NCBI RefSeq assembly: GCF_030915525.1
Contig: NZ_CP133269.1
Span: 1,451,001 to 1,515,000, forward strand
Reading direction: 5' to 3'
Origin: Neobacillus sp. PS2-9
GTDB lineage: Bacteria; Bacillota; Bacilli; Bacillales; Cytobacillaceae
Length of the DNA stretch: 64,000 nt
Under the pieces are notes generated by a model. That model did no database searches. It was not told the origin of the DNA and worked only from the letters and a program-made list of their open reading frames with translations. A program made the translations under genes and the position numbers. Shown in pieces: positions 57,663-64,000 of the stretch; the stretch's first letter is position 1; each line of letters opens with the position of its first letter.

Positions 57663-59126
57663 TTGGAAACACTACTTGTCAACTACACAACGCGGGAAAA
57701 AAGGTTGGCGTATCTCAGAAATAACCGTGTTGAAAATATCCTTTTTGACCGACCAGGCAATCAATCACTGGTCGGTAATATTTATTTTGGGACCGTTACG
57801 AAGGTACTTCCGGGCATGAATGCAGTGTTCATCGATATTGGTGAGGAAAAAAATGCCTACTTGCATCGCGATCAGCTGCCTTCGTATGTACAGTCAACTG
57901 AAAAACAACAGAACGTTACCTCATTTGTTCACCAGGGAGAGAAAATGCTCGTTCAGGTGGATAAGGATGCAACAGGAACAAAAGGTCCTAAAGTGACGGG
58001 GATTATTGAAATTCATGGAAACCATTTGATTTATATGCCTACAGGACGCTATGTGGCAGTTAGTAAAAAAATTGCAGATGAAAAGCAAAATATTACCCTC
58101 CGAAAAATAGGCAGCAGCCTGAAAACGGAGGAAGAGGGGATCATTTTTCGGACGTCCAGCATGACCTGTACAAAGGCGGAGATTGAAGAGGAATTGATGG
58201 TACTACGTCAACAACACCAGGAATTGCTCCAGCAAACATCACACTTTAAGAAGCCAAGGCTCCTATCCCAAAAAGATACCTTTATGGAAATGGTCCTAGA
58301 CCGTGTAGCTGCCATGGAGACGGGTGAAATAATAGTAGACGATTTGAACGTTAAGAAGACGCTTGAACAGAACAACCCGCACCTTAAAATTACTTTTTAC
58401 AATGGAAAAGAAAATATTTTCTCCGTTAATAAGATAGAGCACGAAATTGACAAAGCACTCAAACGGATTGTCTGGCTGGATCATGGTTCCTATCTTATTT
58501 TTGACGAAGCCGAAGCTCTAACCATTATTGATGTAAATACGGGGAAGTTCTCTGGAAAAACGGATTATCAAGATACGGTGTTAAAAACGAATCAGCTCGC
58601 CGCTAAAGAAATTGTCAGACAGTTGCGACTTCGTGATATCGGTGGAATTGTTCTAATCGATTTTATTGATATGAAGCGTGAAAAGGACAAACAATCCATT
58701 CTCTCCCTAATGGAATCAGAGCTGTCAAGGGATGAAAAAAGAACAAAGATGATCGGATTTACTCCACTTGGCATTCTTCAAATCACCAGGAAGAAGACGA
58801 AGGTAAGCATTTCTGAGGCGTTACAAGTGAAATGTCCGGTTTGTGAAGGGACGGGGCGGCTCCTAAGTGCTGAAACGGTGGCTTTCCGATTAGAAAGAGA
58901 GCTATTAGAGCACCGTCATGCTGATTTTGAAGCCATTCTAGTTGAGGCAACAGAAGAGGTGAAGGACGCACTCTTAGGCGAAAATGAGGCGCATAGAGAA
59001 GTGTTAGAAGACCTGTTAAAGGTTACATTATATTTTTCTATACAGCCCTCTGAACGGCATTATTATCAATTAAAGCAGTTCGGTACGATTCAGGAGATTT
59101 CTCAACGAGTAATGGATTATTCGTAA
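57663..59126 (+). CDS. rng: Ribonuclease G/E family endoribonuclease
   Basis: A single-strand specific endoribonuclease. 487 residues, TTG start behind GAGGAAG. An S1 RNA-binding domain is at about 35-120 (GNIYFGTVTKVLPGMNAVFI and DIGEEKNAYLHRDQLP). The catalytic DNase I-like domain carries aspartates in TIIDVNTGKFSG and GGIVLIDFIDMKRE. The zinc-link CPVCEGTGR is present. It lacks the long C-terminal scaffold of E. coli RNase E. B. subtilis has no RNase E/G, so this organism likely differs in RNA processing. Repeat B copy 3 lies just upstream. Confidence 0.95.
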   Translation: METLLVNYTTREKRLAYLRNNRVENILFDRPGNQSLVGNIYFGTVTKVLPGMNAVFIDIGEEKNAYLHRDQLPSYVQSTEKQQNVTSFVHQGEKMLVQVDKDATGTKGPKVTGIIEIHGNHLIYMPTGRYVAVSKKIADEKQNITLRKIGSSLKTEEEGIIFRTSSMTCTKAEIEEELMVLRQQHQELLQQTSHFKKPRLLSQKDTFMEMVLDRVAAMETGEIIVDDLNVKKTLEQNNPHLKITFYNGKENIFSVNKIEHEIDKALKRIVWLDHGSYLIFDEAEALTIIDVNTGKFSGKTDYQDTVLKTNQLAAKEIVRQLRLRDIGGIVLIDFIDMKREKDKQSILSLMESELSRDEKRTKMIGFTPLGILQITRKKTKVSISEALQVKCPVCEGTGRLLSAETVAFRLERELLEHRHADFEAILVEATEEVKDALLGENEAHREVLEDLLKVTLYFSIQPSERHYYQLKQFGTIQEISQRVMDYS

Positions 59127-59143
59127 GGAAACTAAATAATAGG

Positions 59144-59172
59144 TTGACACTTTCGATTAAATTATGTATGAT
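59144..59172 (+). promoter_or_regulatory. SigmaA promoter of the rplU operon
   Basis: TTGACA (59144-59149) and TATGAT (59167-59172) with a 17-base spacer, directly upstream of the L21 leader. Confidence 0.9.
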
Positions 59173-59182
59173 TTTAATGTTA

Positions 59183-59282
59183 TGTTTGTAGCGCACCCGT
59201 GCTACAACCGCACAGAACAGGTAATAAGATTTCTGCAGATTTGCAGGAGCGCCTGTAATTGGCGAGTCTGAGTTTATAAGGA
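59183..59282 (+). ncRNA. L21 leader, ribosomal protein autoregulatory RNA
   Basis: A structured 5' leader before rplU with TGTAGCGC..GTGCTACA (59186-59204), CAGATTTGCAGG and GGCGCC-like stems (GAGCGCCTGTAATTGGCG). Such leaders in Bacillus and relatives bind L21 to control the operon. I recognise it by position, size and stem pattern. Confidence 0.85.
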
Positions 59283-59292
59283 GGTGCAGTTC

Positions 59293-59601
59293 ATGTACGC
59301 AATTATCGAAACTGGCGGTAAGCAATTGAAAGTCGAAGAAGGCCAAGCTATCTACATCGAGAAATTAGATGTTGAAGCTGGTGAGACTGTTACTTTTGAC
59401 AAAGTTCTTTTCGTTGGCGGTGAAACTGTAAAAGTTGGAAGTCCTGTTGTTGCAGGCGCTACTGTTACAGCTAAAGTTGAAAAACAAGGCCGTGCGAAGA
59501 AAATCATTGTTTTCAAGTACAAAGCGAAGAAAAACAATCGTAAGAAGCAAGGTCATCGTCAACCTTACACTAAAGTAATCATCGAAAAAATCAACGCGTA
59601 A
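59293..59601 (+). CDS. rplU: 50S ribosomal protein L21
   Basis: Binds 23S rRNA domain VI. 102 residues from ATG 59293 ([18 protein letters not shown]), with AAGGAGGTG upstream; a GTG at 59284 overlaps that site. Family end: [22 protein letters not shown]. First gene of rplU-prp-rpmA. Confidence 0.98.
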   Translation: MYAIIETGGKQLKVEEGQAIYIEKLDVEAGETVTFDKVLFVGGETVKVGSPVVAGATVTAKVEKQGRAKKIIVFKYKAKKNNRKKQGHRQPYTKVIIEKINA

Positions 59602-59615
59602 GGTGTTGAAAAAAG

Positions 59616-59960
59616 ATGATAGGTATTACTATTTATCGTACTGAATCCGGAAAAATTCAATCATTCGAACTAAGCGGTCATGCCTTGTTCGCGGATCGTG
59701 GAAAAGATATCGTCTGTGCAGGCGTATCAGCCGTGTCCGTTGGTGCTATCAATGCGGTGCACGAGCTTACCGGCGTTACTCCAGACCTTGAACATCGGGC
59801 AGATGGTTTTCTCCGTTGCGTTATCCCGGAAGAACTTCCGGAAGCCGTTTATGAGAAAATCCAGATTCTTCTCGAAGGAATGGCTGTCTCATTACGATCG
59901 ATTGAAGAAACATACGGAGAGCACATAAAAATTACCTTCAAAAAGCAGGAGGTGGAATAA
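59616..59960 (+). CDS. prp: Prp, cysteine protease that trims L27
   Basis: Removes the N-terminal extension of ribosomal protein L27 in Firmicutes. 114 residues with catalytic H22 in ELSGHALFADRGK and C34 in DIVCAGVSAVSVGAIN. It stands between rplU and rpmA, the invariant position, and its substrate extension is visible in the next gene. Known as ysxB in B. subtilis. ATG at 59616; start of rpmA follows directly. Confidence 0.96.
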   Translation: MIGITIYRTESGKIQSFELSGHALFADRGKDIVCAGVSAVSVGAINAVHELTGVTPDLEHRADGFLRCVIPEELPEAVYEKIQILLEGMAVSLRSIEETYGEHIKITFKKQEVE

Positions 59961-60254
<294 letters not shown>

Positions 60255-60264
60255 GGATTACTTT

Positions 60265-60302
60265 GAAAACTCTAACCTGTTTGGTTAGAGTTTTCTTTTT
60301 GC
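60265..60302 (+). terminator. Intrinsic terminator after rpmA
   Basis: GAAAACTCTAACC pairs with GGTTAGAGTTTTC around TGTTT, followed by TTTTT. Confidence 0.92.
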
Positions 60303-60462
60303 TGCGAAAGTACACCTTCCATCAAAACTCTTCAAGGAAACTACTTCGTCAAGCTCATTTTTTACCACAAACCAAATCATTCAGATAAAAATGCTTACTC
60401 TTGGAAATTTTTTTGATATACTAACAGCAAACAATGTTCCGCATTTATGTAGGAGTGTGAGT

Positions 60463-60999
60463 ATGGAGAGAGAATGGGATATCGTTGAAGTGTTGCGGCA
60501 CTCACGACACGATTGGTTAAATAAACTGCAATTAATAAAGGGAAACTTGGATTTAAATCGAATGGACCGGGCAAAAGCAGTAATTGATGAAATTGTGATT
60601 GAGGCTCAGCATGAGACAAAGCTTTCAAATTTACATATGCCTTTGTTTGCTTCCTTACTATTAAAATCCAATTGGGTGAACCCTTCATTTAAACTGGAAT
60701 ATGAGGTCTTTCAAGACACTGAGTCAACAAAAATTGATGACCTAATGATTACAAGTTGGACAAATTCCTTTTTTTCATGTTTAAATAAGGCAATTGAAGC
60801 ATTCCAGGAAAATCATTTATCAATAACAATTGAACCGCAATCAGAAGGAGTTCGTTTCTTTTTTGATTTTAGCGGGATAATACTAAAAAGGGAACTGATT
60901 GAAGAATGCCTTTCTGACCAGAAGAAGCCATTAGAGCTAGAGGTGAAGGAATTCACTGAAAACGAACTCTCTGTAGAAATATTTATGCCTGCTTTATAA
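60463..60999 (+). CDS. spo0B: Spo0B sporulation phosphotransferase
   Basis: Relays phosphate from Spo0F to Spo0A. ATG 60463 has AGGAGTG upstream and gives MEREWDIVEVLRHSRHDWLN; an in-frame ATG at 60391 lies before the TATACT -10-like element at 60417. The 178-residue protein has the phosphoacceptor histidine in LRHSRHDWLNKLQLIKGN and a kinase-like but non-ATPase C-terminal domain. It forms a pair with obgE as in B. subtilis. Confidence 0.94.
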   Translation: MEREWDIVEVLRHSRHDWLNKLQLIKGNLDLNRMDRAKAVIDEIVIEAQHETKLSNLHMPLFASLLLKSNWVNPSFKLEYEVFQDTESTKIDDLMITSWTNSFFSCLNKAIEAFQENHLSITIEPQSEGVRFFFDFSGIILKRELIEECLSDQKKPLELEVKEFTENELSVEIFMPAL

Positions 61000-61061
61000 G
61001 GGCTTGAAGGCGTTTTCGTAAGACATCAGTTTATTTAAAAGTGCAAGTCGGGAGGAATAAG

Positions 61062-62351
61062 ATGTTTGTCGATCAAACGAAGATATATGTAAAAGGTGGA
61101 GACGGTGGCAACGGGATTGTCGCTTATCGCCGTGAAAAATATGTACCAAAAGGCGGTCCAGCTGGCGGTGATGGCGGTAAAGGGGCAGATGTGATCTTTG
61201 AAGTAAATGAAGGACTCCGTACCTTAATGGATTTCCGCTACCAACGTCATTTCAAGGCGCCACGTGGTGAACATGGAATGTCAAAAAATCAGCACGGTAG
61301 AAATGCGAAGGATATGCTTGTTAAAGTTCCACCGGGTACGGTAATCATTGACGCTGAGACAAAAGAAGTACTAGCCGATCTTGTTGAACATGGTCAGCGT
61401 GCAATTATTGCTAAAGGTGGTCGCGGAGGTAGAGGTAATTCTCGATTCGCTACTCCGGCAAATCCGGCTCCAGAGATCGCTGAAAATGGTGAACCTGGAC
61501 AAGAGCGCGAAGTAATATTAGAACTTAAGCTTCTTGCTGATGTTGGTCTTGTAGGCTATCCAAGTGTAGGGAAATCAACCTTATTATCAGTGGTTTCATC
61601 CGCAAGACCAAAAATTGCTGAATATCATTTTACAACGATTGTTCCTAACCTAGGTATGGTCGAAACAGAAGATAATCGAAGCTTTGTTATGGCAGACCTA
61701 CCAGGCCTCATTGAAGGTGCCTCTGAAGGAGTAGGTCTAGGACATCAATTTTTACGACATATTGAACGGACTAGGGTCATTGTTCATGTCATCGATATGG
61801 CAGCAACAGAAGGCCGGGATCCATTTGAAGATTATTTGAATATTAATAAAGAATTAGAAGAATATAATCTCCGACTAACAGAGCGTCCGCAAATTATTGT
61901 GGCGAATAAAATGGACATTCCGGAAGCGGAAGAGAATTTACAAAAGTTCAAAGAACGTCTCGAAGAGGATTATCCAATATTCCCAATTTCAGCTATTACT
62001 AGAAAGGGACTAAGGGAGCTTTTATTCTCTATTGCAGATAAGATTGAGCAAACTCCAGAGTTCCCGCTTGACCATGAAGAAGAGGATACAGGCGTACATC
62101 GTGTTCTTTATAAGCACGAAGCAGACCCAGAAGCTTTTTATATTACGAGAGAGCCAGATGGTTCGTTTGTTATTTCTGGTGAAAAGATTGAAAAAATGTT
62201 TAAAATGACTAATTTCCAAACAGAAGAATCTGTTCGCCGTTTCTCACGTCAGCTTCGTACTCTTGGGGTTGATGAGGCGTTAAGACAAAGAGGAGCAAAA
62301 GACGGGGATATCGTTAAGTTGATGGAATTTGAATTCGAGTTTGTTGATTAG
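61062..62351 (+). CDS. obgE: Obg GTPase
   Basis: An essential GTPase in ribosome assembly and stress and sporulation entry. ATG 61062 ([16 protein letters not shown]) has GGGAGGAATAA upstream; the GTG at 61041 precedes it. 429 residues: N-terminal glycine-rich Obg fold ([15 protein letters not shown]), G domain with [21 protein letters not shown] and NKMDIP, and a C-terminal OCT domain. Confidence 0.97.
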   Translation: MFVDQTKIYVKGGDGGNGIVAYRREKYVPKGGPAGGDGGKGADVIFEVNEGLRTLMDFRYQRHFKAPRGEHGMSKNQHGRNAKDMLVKVPPGTVIIDAETKEVLADLVEHGQRAIIAKGGRGGRGNSRFATPANPAPEIAENGEPGQEREVILELKLLADVGLVGYPSVGKSTLLSVVSSARPKIAEYHFTTIVPNLGMVETEDNRSFVMADLPGLIEGASEGVGLGHQFLRHIERTRVIVHVIDMAATEGRDPFEDYLNINKELEEYNLRLTERPQIIVANKMDIPEAEENLQKFKERLEEDYPIFPISAITRKGLRELLFSIADKIEQTPEFPLDHEEEDTGVHRVLYKHEADPEAFYITREPDGSFVISGEKIEKMFKMTNFQTEESVRRFSRQLRTLGVDEALRQRGAKDGDIVKLMEFEFEFVD

Positions 62352-62377
62352 TTCCTGTAAGAGATCGAGGTAGAGAG

Positions 62378-62833
62378 ATGAAGATGGATAACGTTGATAA
62401 AAAATTTTATCTGGTCCGTGAAGATGTGTTGCCTGAAGCGATGAAGAAAACCATAGATGTGAAGGATATGCTTGAACGTGGCAAAGCAGAATCGGTGGCA
62501 GATGCCGTTCAAAAGGTAGATTTAAGCAGAAGCGCCTATTATAAATACAGAGATACGGTATTTCCTTTTTCAACGATTACAAAGGAAAGGCTTATCACCC
62601 TATTTTTCCATTTAGAGGATCGCTCCGGCACTCTCTCCAAACTTTTAGGAGTAGTTGCATCGTCTGGCTGTAATGTCTTAACTATTCATCAAACGATTCC
62701 ACTTCAGGGCAGAGCTAATGTGACGTTGTCGTTAAACACATCGAACTTGACTTTGGGATTCGATGAAGTGCTTTCTGAGTTAAGAAAGCTTGAATTTGTC
62801 GAGAAAGTAGAAGTGCTGGGAACAGGTGCATAA
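62378..62833 (+). CDS. pheB: ACT-domain protein PheB
   Basis: 151 residues. An N-terminal part ([35 protein letters not shown]) resembles a helix-turn-helix and precedes an ACT domain from about 70 ([39 protein letters not shown]). ACT domains bind amino acids; the protein lies with pheA but has no chorismate mutase motif. Role unclear; probably regulatory. Confidence 0.93.
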   Translation: MKMDNVDKKFYLVREDVLPEAMKKTIDVKDMLERGKAESVADAVQKVDLSRSAYYKYRDTVFPFSTITKERLITLFFHLEDRSGTLSKLLGVVASSGCNVLTIHQTIPLQGRANVTLSLNTSNLTLGFDEVLSELRKLEFVEKVEVLGTGA

Positions 62834-62901
62834 ATGAACCGATTGTTCATTATGCTTGGCTGTTTTCAGCCTTCTTTTTATATTTTTGGGGGTGGGGAAG
62901 A

Positions 62902-63759
62902 ATGAAGGTTGGTTTTTTAGGACCAAAAGCTACGTTTACAGAACTCGCAGTTAAGAAGGTTTTTTCAGGATTTGATCTTATGCCGTATCGAACCATTCCT
63001 GAAAGCATGGATGCCTTAGTCGAAAAGGAAGTAGACCTTGCTGTGGTACCGATTGAAAATGCCCTTGAAGGGTCCGTTAATATTACTCTTGATTATTTAA
63101 CACATATGGTTCAGGTTCCAATTGTCGGGGAAATTACATTACCTATTAAGCAGCATCTAATGGTCCATCCATCTAATGCAGAGAATTGGATGGAGGTCTC
63201 CAAAATCTACAGCCATTCTCATGCCATTGCTCAATGTCATAAATTCTTACATAATCAATTTAAAGGCATCCCGTATGAGGCTGTATCTTCAACGGCAGCG
63301 GCTGCACAGTTTGTTATGGAACGACCTGAATTAAAATCTGCCGCGATTGCGAATGAACTGGCTGCAAAAGAATATGGGCTGGCCATTGTCAAAAGGAACA
63401 TTCATGATTTTGACTACAACCATACTCGTTTTGTGGTTTTAACTGAAGCAGATTTTGATTTTTCATCATTAAGTGGTTCGACTCATTACAAAACAACGTT
63501 GATGGTGACGCTTCCTGCAGATGACCAAGCTGGGGCACTTCATCAAGTGTTATCTGCCTTTGCGTGGAGAAAATTAAACCTTTCAAAAATTGAATCAAGA
63601 CCGATGAAGACAGGAATTGGCAATTACTTTTTCATTATTGACATTGAAATGAAACTTGATGAGGTTTTGATTCCGGGCGCTATGGCGGAGTTAGAAGCGT
63701 TAGGCTGCGGTGTAACATTATTAGGCAGTTATCCATCCATAATGGTAAAACTAGATTAA
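62902..63759 (+). CDS. pheA: Prephenate dehydratase
   Basis: Converts prephenate to phenylpyruvate for phenylalanine synthesis. 285 residues. Catalytic domain (about 1-180): VGFLGPKATFTELAV, VVPIENALEGSVN, and AVSSTAAAAQFV, with the catalytic TR pair in DYNHTRFVVL. The C-terminal ACT domain (about 195-280, TLPADDQAGALHQVLSAFA and LSKIESRPMKTG) gives phenylalanine feedback inhibition. GGGGGTGGGG precedes the start. Confidence 0.97.
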   Translation: MKVGFLGPKATFTELAVKKVFSGFDLMPYRTIPESMDALVEKEVDLAVVPIENALEGSVNITLDYLTHMVQVPIVGEITLPIKQHLMVHPSNAENWMEVSKIYSHSHAIAQCHKFLHNQFKGIPYEAVSSTAAAAQFVMERPELKSAAIANELAAKEYGLAIVKRNIHDFDYNHTRFVVLTEADFDFSSLSGSTHYKTTLMVTLPADDQAGALHQVLSAFAWRKLNLSKIESRPMKTGIGNYFFIIDIEMKLDEVLIPGAMAELEALGCGVTLLGSYPSIMVKLD

Positions 63760-63760
63760 A

Positions 63761-63895
63761 TAAGAAAAGCGCAAGCGCCTTGATCAGCCCCGACAGGCAA
63801 ATGTTCTTCGGCAAGAAAAGTCGCTCTTTGACTTTACTTGCCGAAGGTTATTTGACCCGAGGGGCTAGGCGCTGGAGCTGGACAATTCTCGTAGT
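63761..63895 (-). repeat. Dispersed hairpin repeat family A, copy 3 (inverted)
   Basis: About 135 bp, two bases after the pheA stop, opposite to copies 1 and 2. Arms: AGCGCAAGCGCCT...AGCCCC with GGGGCTAGGCGCT, and TTCGGCAAG with CTTGCCGAA in the centre. As RNA of the pheA transcript it would fold into a long hairpin at the 3' end. Confidence 0.85.
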
Positions 63896-63923
63896 CGCTT
63901 TTGAAACTTTCTAATACTTAAAT

Positions 63924-63954
63924 AAAGGACCCGCTGCATGTAGCGAGTCCTTTT
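63924..63954. terminator. Bidirectional terminator between pheA and the convergent gene
   Basis: AAAGGACCCGCT pairs with AGCGAGTCCTTT (one mismatch) around GCATGT, with T-rich ends on both strands. Confidence 0.85.
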
Positions 63955-64000
63955 ATGATTCAATGAGATAGCCTTCATCTTTTAACGCGACTTCGGCTTT
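63953..64000 (-). CDS. niaR: 3' end of a minus-strand gene, probably niaR
   Basis: Fifteen codons and a stop read on the minus strand as KAEVALKDEGYLIES. This resembles the C-terminus of the NAD-synthesis repressor NiaR (YrxA), which ends ALEEAGILIKD in B. subtilis, and niaR follows pheA there in opposite orientation. The rest lies outside the window. The reading is supported by synteny and a short match only. Confidence 0.55.
   Translation of the reverse strand, partial: KAEVALKDEGYLIES

Overview
The window is a contiguous piece of a Bacillaceae chromosome (Bacillus sensu lato). Its moderate-to-low GC, strong AAGGAGG-type ribosome binding sites, TTG/GTG starts and many sporulation genes all fit. 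The gene order follows the B. subtilis sdh-gerE-racE-gerM-rph-tig-clpX-lonB-lonA-hemAXCDBL-spoVID-valS-folC-spoIIB-maf-radC-mreBCD-minCD-spoIVF-rplU-rpmA-spo0B-obg-pheBA order closely. I cannot name the species. Family and gene names rest on recognised motifs and remembered B. subtilis homologues; no search was run.

Layout. 0-6.9 kb: end of the succinate dehydrogenase operon (sdhA partial, sdhB), a class D sortase, the spore regulator gerE, a PAS-PAS histidine kinase of the sporulation type, a MarR regulator and glutamate racemase. 7-20 kb: gerM, RNase PH, an ITPase and a phosphodiesterase, tRNA-Arg(UCU), a TPR protein, trigger factor, ClpX, LonB, LonA and the ribosome-assembly GTPase YsxC. 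20-29.7 kb: a small membrane protein on the minus strand, the full hemAXCDBL tetrapyrrole operon, then spoVID-ysxE. 29.7-36 kb: T-box controlled valS, folC and a membrane diguanylate cyclase. 36-48.4 kb: a type IV pilus locus. Three minor pilins lie on the minus strand. On the plus strand are a three-helix membrane protein, a VanW/G5-like surface protein, PilB, PilT, PilC, a major pilin, prepilin peptidase, PilM, PilN and PilO. 48.5-64 kb: spoIIB, maf-radC, mreBCD-minCD, spoIVFA-FB, an RNase G, rplU-prp-rpmA behind an L21 leader, spo0B-obgE-pheB-pheA, and the last 15 codons of a convergent gene that looks like niaR.

The genes group into a few programmes: sporulation (spo0B, the kinase, spoIIB, spoIVFAB, spoVID, gerE, gerM, lonB), protein quality control (tig, clpX, lonA), haem synthesis, cell shape and division placement (mre, min), and translation (valS, rplU, rpmA, obgE, tRNA). 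The accessory part is the pilus locus. It sits between folC and spoIIB, where B. subtilis carries the prepilin peptidase gene comC. Its PilB carries two MshEN-type motifs associated with c-di-GMP binding, and a diguanylate cyclase gene lies next to the locus, so c-di-GMP control of pilus extension is a reasonable hypothesis.

The intergenic DNA holds two families of structured dispersed repeats, three copies each, and both show paired base changes that preserve hairpins. It also holds two arrays with a 21-bp period between hemL and spoVID. No CRISPR array, prophage, intact insertion sequence, rRNA operon or replication origin was seen.
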